DNA of 64,000 nt from Pedobacter sp. BMA (GCF_001027745.1 NZ_LECU01000004.1:434001-498000), one strand, 5' to 3'. Shown: positions 9,303 through 18,679, counted from the stretch's first letter. Notes: generated by a model from the letters alone, not told the origin. Numbers and translations: made by a program.

Positions 9303-10265
9303 ATGTCTACACCGTATATTCCTTGTTTGGATTTAGGCTCGTACATCAACGGTACTGAAGAAGAACGCAAAAAATTTTCTGATGAATTAGGCCGCGCCTT
9401 CAACGATTCGGGTTTCGTAACAATTACCAATCATGGTTTAAGTCAGGAATTAATTGATAAGCTTTACGAAAATATTAAAGCCGCTTTCTCGCTGCCTGTT
9501 GAAATCAAAAGAAAATATGAGAAACCTGAACTGGCAGGTCAGCGTGGCTATACGAGTGCAGGTAAAGAAACTGCAAAGGGTGCTAAAACACCGGATTTAA
9601 AAGAATTCTGGCAGATTGGCCAGGAAGTTAGCGATGGTGACCCTGTTAAAAATGAATATCCTGATAATGAAGTCCTGGAAGAGTTACCTGAATTTAATCC
9701 GATAACAGGTGAGATTTATAGAAAGTTACAGGAAAACGGAACTCACTTATTAAGGGCTATTGCAACCTATCTGGAGCTTCCTGTAGATTATTTCGATAAG
9801 CATGTTCACAATGGAAACTCGATTTTAAGAGGGATCCACTACTTCCCTATTGAAAACCCTGAATTAATTGCTGATGACGCTGTACGCGCAGGTGCCCATG
9901 AGGATATTAACCTGATTACCTTGCTCATTGGTGCCAGTGCCGATGGTTTGGAGGTTTTGACCAGAAGTAATGAGTGGTTGCCGATTAAGGCACACCATAC
10001 GGATATTGTAGTTAATGTTGGTGATATGCTGCAACGCTTAACTAACAATAAGTTAAAATCGACTACACACAGGGTGGTGAATCCTCCACGCGAACTGATG
10101 AAAACTTCGCGTTTTTCGGTTCCGTTTTTCCTTCATCCCCGCAGCAATATGGATTTAACCAGCTTACCTTCTACTATCGATGCCGAACACCCGAAAGCAT
10201 ATAGCGATATGACTGCAGGTGAATATCTGGATGAGCGACTTAGAGAGATTGGATTGAAGATGTAG
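9303..10265 (+). CDS. Fe(II)/2-oxoglutarate-dependent oxygenase, isopenicillin-N-synthase-like
   Basis: Soluble oxygenase of 320 residues with the DIOX_N domain (~5-120) and the 2OG-FeII_Oxy core (~170-280). The iron ligands H199-x-D201 (A-H-E-D-I-N) and H256 (T-T-H-R-V) are present, as is R270-F-S272, which binds 2-oxoglutarate. This fold covers hydroxylases, desaturases and ring-forming enzymes, so the substrate cannot be assigned. It stands alone, and its 3' side meets a repeat-rich spacer. Confidence 0.88.
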   Translation: MSTPYIPCLDLGSYINGTEEERKKFSDELGRAFNDSGFVTITNHGLSQELIDKLYENIKAAFSLPVEIKRKYEKPELAGQRGYTSAGKETAKGAKTPDLKEFWQIGQEVSDGDPVKNEYPDNEVLEELPEFNPITGEIYRKLQENGTHLLRAIATYLELPVDYFDKHVHNGNSILRGIHYFPIENPELIADDAVRAGAHEDINLITLLIGASADGLEVLTRSNEWLPIKAHHTDIVVNVGDMLQRLTNNKLKSTTHRVVNPPRELMKTSRFSVPFFLHPRSNMDLTSLPSTIDAEHPKAYSDMTAGEYLDERLREIGLKM

Positions 10266-10302
10266 GCTCTTTTTGCAAATGAAAGTTAACCTTTTGTTCG
10301 TA

Positions 10303-10419
10303 CCATGTTAACACCTCGCTTACCTTTTCTGTACCTATTGTTAACCCTTTCCTTACCTATTGTTAACCCATTGGTAACCTATCCTTAACCCTTTGGTAAC
10401 CCCCAGGGTTAAGAATAGG
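10303..10419. repeat. 22-bp tandem repeats with a terminal inverted repeat
   Basis: Three near-identical 22-bp units lie head to tail at 10334-10355, 10356-10377 and 10378-10399, all of the form CCTATnnTTAACCCnTTnnTnA. A weaker copy lies at about 10303-10323. The last unit's first 14 bases (10378-10391) recur inverted at 10406-10419 with one mismatch, giving a strong hairpin with a 14-base loop. The block sits between two convergent genes, so it may serve as a terminator. Confidence 0.7.
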
Positions 10420-10494
10420 TTATGGAAGGGTTACTGACAGGTATTAAAATAGTGCACGAAATAAGAGAAGGATATAAGCAAAATCACATCAATG

Positions 10495-12312
10495 CTACTT
10501 AACGGATCCATCGATTGCTTTATTTACCACATCCTGTATCCTTCCTCTAATTTTCAAATTAGATAGTTTATCTGTAACAGTTGGATTCACCCTGTTTGAT
10601 AAAAATACGTAGACCAGCCCACGTGAAGGGTCAACCCAAACACAGGTACCGGTGTAGCCTGTATGTCCGTAAGTTTGAGGGGAAGCTAAGTTTGAAGGAT
10701 AATGTTTGCTTGTATCCGGATCCCACCGGTCAAAGCCCAAACCACGTCGGCTAACGTTGGACTGTTTTGAAGTGAACATATCAACAGTTTGCGGCTTAAA
10801 GTATTCCTTTCCACCATAACTTCCACGGTTAAGCAACATCTGGTATATTATTGCGAGGTCATTTGCACTGGCAAATAAACCTGCATGCCCTGAAACACCT
10901 CCGGCTAACGCCGCGCCCTGATCGTGAACATATCCCACTAAAAGGGTTTTTCTGAAATAGGTATCCTGTTCCGTAGGGATAATCTGCTCGGGCTTGAAGC
11001 GGTTTCTGGGTAAGAAGCCGGCAGTTTGCATCCCAAGGGGCTTATAGAAATTGTCATAAGTATACTGATTCAGCGGTTCCTCACTAATGTGCTCCACAAT
11101 ATCTTTCATTACATACATGCTGATATCGCTATAAACATATTTACCCCGGGTTTTTATAGGCGAATTAAGCATTTTTGGCCACATAAAATCTTTAAAGAAA
11201 CCCTTCTTGATGTAATAATTATCGGCTACTTTGGTCGGGAAAGCAGCTGACGAATCTCTGCTGTAATCGCCGGTTTTTACGTAATCATGAAAAGGAATGT
11301 AAGGGATAAAACCTGCCTGGTGCAACATCACCTCGCGCACCTGAATATTGTTCATGGGCGAAGTTCGTGCTTTAGGAATATAGGCGCCAATATTGGTATC
11401 GAGCTTTAACTTCCCTTCTTCAAACAAACGCATTACAGAAGGAGTTGTAGCAGTAACTTTGGTTACCGATGCCAGGTCGAAAATATCGGTTACCTTATCA
11501 GGGATATTGGTATCGTAGGTATGTGTGCCATACGCCTTATTAAAAATCACCTTTCCGTCTTTGGCTACCAATACCACCAGACCTGGGGTGGCCTTCTGCC
11601 TTATGGCCTCTGCGGCAATGTTATCAATTTCCGCCAGGTTGTTTGAGTTTAAACCAGCATCTTCCGGAACGGTATATTTAAGCCTTGTTTTCACTGTAAC
11701 AAAGCCTGATCCAATGGTGTAACGGGGAGAAAAAGCAGTGGTAAGTTTATTGCCCGCAGCAATTCCCCCGAAAATATACTGCGGAACGATTGCCGCGGCA
11801 TCGATGCTGTTTTGGGCCGTCCATACAATCGGGCTTTGCAGTGCGTCGAATGCCCTTAAGGCAATCCCGTTTCCAAATACAGCCAGTATTACTTTTTTTG
11901 TTTTGCTAATGCTGTTGATGAAGTTGACATATTTTGCCTGACTGGCATGCTGGTCATCAATGGAAATTAAAATCGTGTTGAAATATTTTAAATCATCTTC
12001 CAGATCATTCAGGTTGACACTATCCTTATAAGAACTGGCAGAAAATGAAGAGACCTTGTCGTATTTATTGGCCAGGCTATCAAATACCAGGCTGTAAGAA
12101 AAACCAAGACTCACGGATGCTATGTTTTTTTTATCGAGCGACTTCAGCGGTATAATGGAGTCCTGATTATTTAATACAACTGTACTTTGGGTAATTGAAT
12201 TTGCAACAGAAAGTTTCTTTTCGTTTGTTGTATGCTCCTGGGCGCATGCCATTAAACATAAAACATTAAAGAAACTCGCCGCAGCCAGAATAAACAATCT
12301 ATTTCGCTTCAT
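10495..12312 (-). CDS. beta-lactamase-fold serine hydrolase with GH3 C-terminal-like N-terminus, lipoprotein
   Basis: 605-residue exported protein with a lipobox (L-M-A-C, Cys23). Residues ~40-205 resemble the C-terminal domain of GH3 glycosidases (S-T-V-V-L-N-N-Q-D-S-I-I-P-L), but no GH3 catalytic barrel precedes it. Residues ~215-600 form a class C beta-lactamase/penicillin-binding-protein fold with S282-V-T-K285, Y394-S-D396 and a C-terminal H-T-G box in G-H-T-G-Y-T-G. Larger GH3-beta-lactamase fusions are known in Bacteroidetes, and this looks like a shortened form. A role in cell-wall peptide or ester hydrolysis is inferred. The start overlaps the 3' end of the amidohydrolase by 14 bases, so the two are co-transcribed. 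Confidence 0.85.
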   Translation of the reverse strand: MKRNRLFILAAASFFNVLCLMACAQEHTTNEKKLSVANSITQSTVVLNNQDSIIPLKSLDKKNIASVSLGFSYSLVFDSLANKYDKVSSFSASSYKDSVNLNDLEDDLKYFNTILISIDDQHASQAKYVNFINSISKTKKVILAVFGNGIALRAFDALQSPIVWTAQNSIDAAAIVPQYIFGGIAAGNKLTTAFSPRYTIGSGFVTVKTRLKYTVPEDAGLNSNNLAEIDNIAAEAIRQKATPGLVVLVAKDGKVIFNKAYGTHTYDTNIPDKVTDIFDLASVTKVTATTPSVMRLFEEGKLKLDTNIGAYIPKARTSPMNNIQVREVMLHQAGFIPYIPFHDYVKTGDYSRDSSAAFPTKVADNYYIKKGFFKDFMWPKMLNSPIKTRGKYVYSDISMYVMKDIVEHISEEPLNQYTYDNFYKPLGMQTAGFLPRNRFKPEQIIPTEQDTYFRKTLLVGYVHDQGAALAGGVSGHAGLFASANDLAIIYQMLLNRGSYGGKEYFKPQTVDMFTSKQSNVSRRGLGFDRWDPDTSKHYPSNLASPQTYGHTGYTGTCVWVDPSRGLVYVFLSNRVNPTVTDKLSNLKIRGRIQDVVNKAIDGSVK

Positions 12313-13933
12313 ATACTTTTTCTCCGTTTAGATAGGTTTTTAATACTTTGGTTTTTAAAATATGCTGTGGTGATGATTTTAAAATATCGCGGTCGAGAAT
12401 CACAAAATCTGCAAACTTGCCCTTTTCCAAACTTCCTTTTTCGTTTTCCTCGAAATTGGCCTTTGCTGCCCAAATGGTCATCCCACGCAATGCCTCTTCA
12501 GGGGTCAGGGCATTTTCCATTTGAAAGCCTCCTTTCGGAAAACCTTTTGCGTCTTCTCTTACCGTTGCAGCATAAAACGTTAATAATGGATTAATGTTTT
12601 CTACCGGAAAATCTGTACCAAATGGAATCCATCCGTTTTGCTTTAATAGTTGTTTATACGCATAGGCGCTTTTGAGGCGTTCAGCCCCCAGGCGCTGGCC
12701 AGCCCAATACATATCAGAAGTTGCATGAGTAGGCTGCACTGAAGGTATAACACTCGCTTGACCGAACAGATCAAAATCGTTTGGGTTTACCACCTGAGCG
12801 TGCTCAATTCTCCACCTTTTATCATTCTTTCCTTTGAGAATGTTGTTATAGATTTTAAGGATGGTTCTGTTTGCAGAGTCACCAATGGCATGCGTACACA
12901 TCTGAAAGTTGTTAGCCGCAATTTTCCTGGCAACATCTTCATAGTGTTTTGGATTACTCAATAAAAAACCGGTTTTCCCTGGCATATCATTGTATTGGTG
13001 TAAGAGGCAAGCACCCCGGGATCCTAAGGCACCATCGGCATAAACTTTAAAGGCCCTCACATTTAAACGATCAGTTTTCACAGCTCCCCTGGCGAAAAGA
13101 TATTTGTAATTATCCTCCTGATCGGAGAGCATCACATATAAACGCATTTTGAGTTTATTTTCCTTCTGCAGTTTCTCAATAAATTCTACGGCGAGATAAC
13201 TTAAGCCACAATCATCAATTGTGGTCAGGCCTGCTGCGAAACAGTTTCTTTGGGCGTCGGTAAATATCTTTTCTGCAAGCTTTGCATCTGGCGAGGGGAT
13301 TTTATTTTCGACTAACGTTACTGCATTATCAATCAGCACACCTGTAAGTTTTCCATTTATACTAAGCATGTCTCCCCCTGTTAGCTCTTGCTTTCCTCTA
13401 ATACCTGCATCGTCAAGCGCTTTTTGGTTCGCAATAGCCGCATGACCATCAATGCGGTTAAGAAATACAGGGCGGTTAGGAAAGAGTGAAGTGAGTTTTT
13501 CATTTGTTGGAAAAGCTTTATCTGCCCAATCGTTCTGATCCCAACCGTTTCCGATCATCCAACCATCCGGGTGAGTTTTAGCAAAAGCCGATAAACGCTG
13601 CAAAATCTCTTCCCATGATTTCGTATCACGTAAATCTGCAGCCTGCAAACTTTGTCCGTATCCATAAAAATGGGCATGTGCATCAATAAAACCAGGATAC
13701 ACCGTTTTGCCGGAAACGTCAACTTCTTGTTTAGCGGTATATTTGCTTTTAATATCTTCAGTAGATCCGAGTTCGACAATTTTACCATCTTTTACAGCGA
13801 ATGCTTCCACTGTTTCAAAGCCGGTATTAACAGTATACACCTTTCCATTAAAAACAATGGTATCTACGTCCTGCCGTTTTTTGCAGGAAAAAAGCAGCAT
13901 GGCCACCATCAAAGCACACAGGGATGTTTTCAT
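12299..13933 (-). CDS. amidohydrolase family lipoprotein (YtcJ/Amidohydro_3-like)
   Basis: Metal-dependent hydrolase of 544 residues with a lipoprotein signal (M-L-L-F-S-C, Cys17), so it is periplasmic or membrane-anchored. The small beta domain (I-V-F-N-G-K-V-Y-T-V) is followed by the metal motif D-A-H86-A-H88-F. Later come T-H-A-I-G-D, R-I-E-H-A-Q and F-G-T-D-F-P-V, the remaining ligand and catalytic blocks of the Amidohydro_3 group. Members cleave amide or related bonds of varied small molecules; the substrate is unknown. It is the first gene of a two-gene unit with the serine hydrolase, which it overlaps. Confidence 0.9.
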   Translation of the reverse strand: MKTSLCALMVAMLLFSCKKRQDVDTIVFNGKVYTVNTGFETVEAFAVKDGKIVELGSTEDIKSKYTAKQEVDVSGKTVYPGFIDAHAHFYGYGQSLQAADLRDTKSWEEILQRLSAFAKTHPDGWMIGNGWDQNDWADKAFPTNEKLTSLFPNRPVFLNRIDGHAAIANQKALDDAGIRGKQELTGGDMLSINGKLTGVLIDNAVTLVENKIPSPDAKLAEKIFTDAQRNCFAAGLTTIDDCGLSYLAVEFIEKLQKENKLKMRLYVMLSDQEDNYKYLFARGAVKTDRLNVRAFKVYADGALGSRGACLLHQYNDMPGKTGFLLSNPKHYEDVARKIAANNFQMCTHAIGDSANRTILKIYNNILKGKNDKRWRIEHAQVVNPNDFDLFGQASVIPSVQPTHATSDMYWAGQRLGAERLKSAYAYKQLLKQNGWIPFGTDFPVENINPLLTFYAATVREDAKGFPKGGFQMENALTPEEALRGMTIWAAKANFEENEKGSLEKGKFADFVILDRDILKSSPQHILKTKVLKTYLNGEKVYEAK

Positions 13934-14038
13934 CTTTTAAAGATAGAAAAATGGCGTCATTTACATGTTGAGTTTTAAACAAATCCGAATCCTTACGCTT
14001 ATTTTCCATAATTTAGCGAATTCACTTTGTCTTAATAC

Positions 14039-15874
14039 ATGACTGATATAATCCACTTATTGCCTGATGCTGTTGCCAATCAAATTGCTGCCGGAGAAGT
14101 TGTTCAACGACCTGCCTCTGCGGTAAAGGAGTTGCTCGAAAACTCCATTGATGCGGGCGCCGACAAAATTCAACTAGTGATAAAAGATGCTGGTAAAGCA
14201 TTGATTCAGATCGTCGATAATGGGTGCGGAATGAGTGTTACGGATGCCAGGATGTGTTTTGAGCGCCATGCCACATCAAAGGTGAGAAAGGCTGAAGACT
14301 TATTTGCAATCCGCACAATGGGCTTCCGCGGCGAAGCTATGGCCTCAATTGCGGCTATTGCCCAGGTGGAAATGAAAACCCGCAGACATGAAGATGAAAT
14401 CGGCACCTGTATCTCGGTCGAAGGTTCTGAAGTAACAGCACAGGAACCCGTGGCTACCCCTGCAGGAACCCAAATTGCGATAAAAAATCTGTTTTACAAT
14501 ACTCCTGCACGACGTAATTTTTTAAAGAGTAATCCTGTTGAAATGCGCCACATCATTGATGAATTTCAACGTGTAGCATTGGCACATCCCGCTATTTTCT
14601 TCAGTTTGCATCATGACGGAACAGAAATTTTTAATCTTCCAAAAGGAAACCTGAAGCAACGTGTGGTTCACCTTTTTGGGAACAATTACAATGAGCGTTT
14701 AGTGCCTGTTGAAGAAGAAACTACCATTATTAACCTTAAAGGTTACATTGGCAAACCTGCTTTTGCCAAGAAAACACGCGGAGAACAGTTTTTCTTTGTG
14801 AATAATCGTTTTATCAAAGATTCTTATTTAAATCATGCAGTGAGCTCTGCCTTTGAAGATCTGTTGCCTGATGATAGTTTTCCATTATATGTGTTATTTA
14901 TTGAGATTGATCCTTCTAAAATCGATGTCAATGTTCATCCTACCAAAACAGAAATCAAGTACCTTGATGAGAAATCAATCTATGCGATTCTGAAATCGGC
15001 AGTGAAACGTTCCATAGGAAGATATAACATTGCTCCTACATTAGATTTTGATCAGGAAACTGGTTTCAGCAATATGATTACTCAAAAAGCTGTTGAGGAT
15101 ATTGTACCACCAAGCATCAATTTCAATCCGGATTTCAATCCTTTTGCAAGCGACGTTACCTCTACTTCAGGTTACGCGTCTTCACCAAGAAATTATGATG
15201 CAAAGCCCAGTACTAAAAACTGGGGTTCGCTATACGAAGTAGTTGATCAGCCCATAGTAGAGCAAACTTCCTTTTATCAGGAAGAACCAATGCTGGAGAC
15301 AAAACAGAAGCAGTATATGCAGTTGCATAACCGATACATTGTTTCCCAGATTAAATCGGGTTTGGTGGTTATTGATCAGCAAATGGCACATGAACGCATC
15401 CTTTACGAACGTTTTCTCGTACATTTAGATGACCGGAAAGGGGCTTCACAACAAAGCTTGTTTCCACAAACGATCACACTAAACGCCAATGACTTCGAGC
15501 TGGCGAAAAGTTTGCTGGATGACATTAAAAGTTTAGGTTTTGATATAAGGGAATTCGGGAAAAACACGTTGGTTGTAGAGGGTGTTCCGGTAGATTTGGG
15601 CAGCAGTAATATTAATGAAACACAGCTCCTTGAACAATTAATTGAAGGTTTTAAAAACTCTCAGCAAGAATTGAAGTTAACTAAACGTGACAGTTTAGCC
15701 AGAACACTAGCAAAAAACAGTGCAATAAAAGCAGGAACGGCTTTAGGCCAGGAAGAAATGAATACCTTGATTGATGAGCTTTTTGCCTGTAAAACACCTA
15801 ATTTTAGCGTGAGTGGAAAACCAATTATTCAAACCATTACTTTAACAGAGCTGGATAAAAAGTTTGAGAAATAA
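14039..15874 (+). CDS. mutL: DNA mismatch repair protein MutL
   Basis: 611 residues. The N-terminal GHKL ATPase has V-V-Q-R-P-A-S-A-V-K-E-L-L-E-N-S-I-D-A-G, D-N-G-C-G-M, T-M-G-F-R-G-E-A and G-T-Q-I-A-I-K-N-L-F-Y-N-T-P-A-R. The C-terminal dimerisation domain holds D-Q-Q-M-A-H-E-R-I-L-Y-E, close to the endonuclease motif DQHA(x)2E(x)4E but with Q-M for H-A. The later zinc-site blocks known from Bacillus-type MutL (ACR-like and CPHGRP-like) appear replaced (N-S-A-I-K-A-G; F-S-V-S-G-K-P), so nicking activity is doubtful. The next gene starts six bases later; mutL heads an operon with two rhomboids and an EEP protein. Confidence 0.97.
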   Translation: MTDIIHLLPDAVANQIAAGEVVQRPASAVKELLENSIDAGADKIQLVIKDAGKALIQIVDNGCGMSVTDARMCFERHATSKVRKAEDLFAIRTMGFRGEAMASIAAIAQVEMKTRRHEDEIGTCISVEGSEVTAQEPVATPAGTQIAIKNLFYNTPARRNFLKSNPVEMRHIIDEFQRVALAHPAIFFSLHHDGTEIFNLPKGNLKQRVVHLFGNNYNERLVPVEEETTIINLKGYIGKPAFAKKTRGEQFFFVNNRFIKDSYLNHAVSSAFEDLLPDDSFPLYVLFIEIDPSKIDVNVHPTKTEIKYLDEKSIYAILKSAVKRSIGRYNIAPTLDFDQETGFSNMITQKAVEDIVPPSINFNPDFNPFASDVTSTSGYASSPRNYDAKPSTKNWGSLYEVVDQPIVEQTSFYQEEPMLETKQKQYMQLHNRYIVSQIKSGLVVIDQQMAHERILYERFLVHLDDRKGASQQSLFPQTITLNANDFELAKSLLDDIKSLGFDIREFGKNTLVVEGVPVDLGSSNINETQLLEQLIEGFKNSQQELKLTKRDSLARTLAKNSAIKAGTALGQEEMNTLIDELFACKTPNFSVSGKPIIQTITLTELDKKFEK

Positions 15875-15880
15875 AAAGCA

Positions 15881-16600
15881 ATGAATAACATATATATATC
15901 CCCGGTTGTCAAAAACCTGCTAATCATTAACATACTGTTTTTCGCAGCTACTTACCTGCTTCCACAACTGCACTTAGACGACTTGCTGGCTGTTTACTAT
16001 TTCGATTCACCCAAGTTTGAAATCTGGCAGCCGATTAGTTACATGTTTATGCATGGAGGCCTGGCACACATATTTTTCAATATGTTCGCATTGTATAGCT
16101 TCGGAAGTATCCTGGAGCAACGTTGGGGCCCGAAGAAATTTTTAATCTTTTACTTCATCACCGGATTAGGGGCTTTGTTTTTACAGTGGGCAGTTCAGGC
16201 TTTTGAAGTTCATCAAATAGTCGGAAGTATTACTGCCAGCGGTAAACTAAATTTAAGTGATCTTTATAACGCTACAGACGCCTCTCCGGCGCAGGTTAAA
16301 ACGCTTTTCGGTATATATTTTGGTGGGATGCTTGGTGCATCGGGAGCTATTTTCGGATTGCTTGTAGCCTTTGGCATGTTGTATCCGAATGCAGAACTTT
16401 TAATTATGTTCATCCCTATACCAGTTAAAGCAAAATACATTATACCCGTATATATATTAATCGAACTATCATTGGGGGTAGCAAGTATTGCCGGCGATTC
16501 AGTTGCACACTATGCCCACCTTGGAGGTGCTTTAATAGGTTTTATTCTGGTAAAAATCTGGAAAGATAAAAACGATACATTTTATACGCTTTATGAATAA
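15881..16600 (+). CDS. rhomboid family intramembrane serine protease (first of pair)
   Basis: Integral membrane protease of 239 residues with about six hydrophobic segments. It cleaves transmembrane segments of client proteins. The catalytic serine is S154 in G-G-M-L-G-A-S-G-A-I-F-G and the histidine is H213 in Y-A-H-L-G-G-A. Early on is the W-Q-P-I-S-Y-M-F-M-H-G-G...H-I-F-F-N-M block that forms loop 1 and the second membrane helix. It begins six bases after mutL and overlaps the second rhomboid by eight bases, so the pair is translationally coupled. Confidence 0.95.
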   Translation: MNNIYISPVVKNLLIINILFFAATYLLPQLHLDDLLAVYYFDSPKFEIWQPISYMFMHGGLAHIFFNMFALYSFGSILEQRWGPKKFLIFYFITGLGALFLQWAVQAFEVHQIVGSITASGKLNLSDLYNATDASPAQVKTLFGIYFGGMLGASGAIFGLLVAFGMLYPNAELLIMFIPIPVKAKYIIPVYILIELSLGVASIAGDSVAHYAHLGGALIGFILVKIWKDKNDTFYTLYE

Positions 16601-17447
16601 TACAGTTAGAGACTTAAAATTTAAGATTTTCCAATCTGGAAATCCACTGTTTTTTTATATCGGAATCAATGTGATTATTTTTTTAATCACGTCCGTTATT
16701 GGCGTATTCATATTCTTAGGCCAGTCGGGCTTTAGCATGGATCAATTTATTAACCAGTACATAGGTTTGCCAGCCAGTATATCGCGCCTGCCTGAGCGTT
16801 TCTACACGGTGCTCACTTATATGTTTTTCCATGACGGGATTTTACATGTTTTGTTCAACATGTTGGGTTTATTCTGGTTCGGCAGTATTTTTATGAATTT
16901 CCTGAACAGCCGGCAGTTTCATTTCGTTTACCTTGCCGGTGGTATATTCGGGGGACTTTTTGCTGTAGCAGTTTTGAATATTTTCCCTGTGTATTCGGGC
17001 GGATTAGCTATGGTGAGCATTGTTGGGGCTTCGGCTGCAGTAAACGCCATCATTTTTGCAGCAGCAACCCTGGTTCCCAACTACAGCCTCATGCTGCTTT
17101 TTCTGGGTGAGGTAAAAATTAAATGGATTGCACTGGTTTATTTTTTTCTCGATTTCCTGGCAGTAGGCTCCATAAATGCAGGTGGCAGCCTGGCCCATAT
17201 CGGTGGCGCACTACTGGGTTTCCTGTTTATCAAAAGTTTGCAAAGTGGTCGCGACTGGAGTAAAATATTCGAAAAAAAACCTAAATTAAGGGTGGTGAAG
17301 AATGAAAAGCCTCCGGTAAAAAAACAAGACTTTAAAGGGGTTTCTCAACAGGAAATAGATTCAATTTTAGACAAAATATCAACTTCCGGGTACGATAAAT
17401 TAACTGCATCAGAAAAAGAAAAGTTATTTAAAGCGAGTAAGGATTAA
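16593..17447 (+). CDS. rhomboid family intramembrane serine protease (second of pair)
   Basis: 284 residues with about six membrane segments and a soluble basic C-terminal tail (~225-284). The catalytic block reads V-G-A-S147-A-A-V-N, with alanine in place of the usual glycine after serine; the histidine is H202 in L-A-H-I-G-G-A. It overlaps the first rhomboid by eight bases and the EEP gene by one base. The tail contains P-P-V-K-K-Q-D-F-K...I-D-S-I-L-D-K-I-S-T-S-G-Y-D-K-L-T, a motif seen in many Bacteroidetes rhomboid-like proteins that could serve as a partner-binding segment. The two copies may differ in substrates or form a heteromer (inference). Confidence 0.92.
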   Translation: MNNTVRDLKFKIFQSGNPLFFYIGINVIIFLITSVIGVFIFLGQSGFSMDQFINQYIGLPASISRLPERFYTVLTYMFFHDGILHVLFNMLGLFWFGSIFMNFLNSRQFHFVYLAGGIFGGLFAVAVLNIFPVYSGGLAMVSIVGASAAVNAIIFAAATLVPNYSLMLLFLGEVKIKWIALVYFFLDFLAVGSINAGGSLAHIGGALLGFLFIKSLQSGRDWSKIFEKKPKLRVVKNEKPPVKKQDFKGVSQQEIDSILDKISTSGYDKLTASEKEKLFKASKD

Positions 17448-18556
17448 TGGCGAAGACTAAAAAGTATAGTTTCCTGGATAAATTGATATTGCCTGTTGCT
17501 GTAGTGGTAGCAATATTTTTGCTACTGGGCACACTTGCAGGAAGTATGGACCCCAGAAAACATGCGATTATCGCTTTTTTCGGATTGGCTTACCCTTTTG
17601 TTTTAGTCATTAATATCATCTTTATTGCCTGGTGGCTGATCAGCAAAAAATGGATATTCGCGCTGGTAACCATTGTGGTAATTGCCATAGGCTTTAAAAC
17701 GCTAAAAGCTACGTTTGCCATTGGAGGAGATGAGGGAGGTGCTGAGAAACCAGAGAACAGTGTGAGGATGATGACCTACAACGTTCATAACTTTAAGCTT
17801 TACGGAGGCGATAACGATGAACAGGTTAAGGAGAAGATGCTTCAGGTAGTTAAAGACCAGAATCCCGATGTGGTTTGCTTCCAGGAGTTTTATACCCGAT
17901 ATAAAGGTAATTTCGATACCATTGACAGTTTAAAAGCCTTGCTGAACGCCAAATACTACTATTTTGTCCCAACAAACAAAAATGATTACGAAGCGATCGG
18001 ACTCGCCATATTTTCCCGCTACCCGATAAAGGATAAGGGAGAAATTCATTTCAATGAAGGATATCCCGGCAACATGTGCATTTATGCGGACTTAAATGTT
18101 AAAGGGAAAGCGTTAAGAATTTACAATGTTCACTTCCAGTCTATATCCTTCGAAAAACAGGATTATGAGTACCTGGATAAAGTAAAAAAAATGGATACTG
18201 AACTGCAACCGTCAAAACGCATTTTGAGGATGCTTAAAAGTGCATTTTTGAAACGAAGTAGCCAGGTAGACATGATGAAAAAGGAAATGGCTTCTTGTAA
18301 ATTACCCTATTTAATTGCCGGTGATTTCAATGATACCCCCGCTTCTTATGTAGTAACACAGATCACTGACAGTCTTAATAACAGTTTTATTAAAAAGGGA
18401 TCAGGCTTTGGCAAAACCTACAATGGCAAATTCCCTAATTTCCAGATTGATTACATCGCCACTTCAAAAGATATTGAAGTGTTAAATTACAAAATCACCG
18501 AAGCCAGGTTATCAGATCATTTCCCTGTCCGGAGTGATATTAAATTAAAACCTTAA
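17447..18556 (+). CDS. endonuclease/exonuclease/phosphatase (EEP) family membrane protein
   Basis: 369 residues. Two to three hydrophobic segments (~15-33, 40-62, 68-85) anchor it, followed by an EEP fold from ~107: M-T-Y-N-V-H-N-F, V-V-C-F-Q-E-F-Y, A-G-D-F-N-D-T-P and L-S-D-H-F-P-V are the metal and catalytic blocks. The superfamily covers nucleases, phosphodiesterases and lipid phosphatases. With a membrane anchor and rhomboid neighbours, a lipid or envelope substrate is as likely as DNA. The ATG overlaps the rhomboid stop by one base (TAATG). Confidence 0.9.
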   Translation: MAKTKKYSFLDKLILPVAVVVAIFLLLGTLAGSMDPRKHAIIAFFGLAYPFVLVINIIFIAWWLISKKWIFALVTIVVIAIGFKTLKATFAIGGDEGGAEKPENSVRMMTYNVHNFKLYGGDNDEQVKEKMLQVVKDQNPDVVCFQEFYTRYKGNFDTIDSLKALLNAKYYYFVPTNKNDYEAIGLAIFSRYPIKDKGEIHFNEGYPGNMCIYADLNVKGKALRIYNVHFQSISFEKQDYEYLDKVKKMDTELQPSKRILRMLKSAFLKRSSQVDMMKKEMASCKLPYLIAGDFNDTPASYVVTQITDSLNNSFIKKGSGFGKTYNGKFPNFQIDYIATSKDIEVLNYKITEARLSDHFPVRSDIKLKP

Positions 18557-18679
18557 ACGCCAAATCTAAGCCGGTATTCTTTTGGATAGCAGCTTGCTTT
18601 CTTACCATACATCAACAATCTGTATGATCTTTATCTTGATATTTGTTTCATTAAATTGATAAAAATAAATTAATATATT

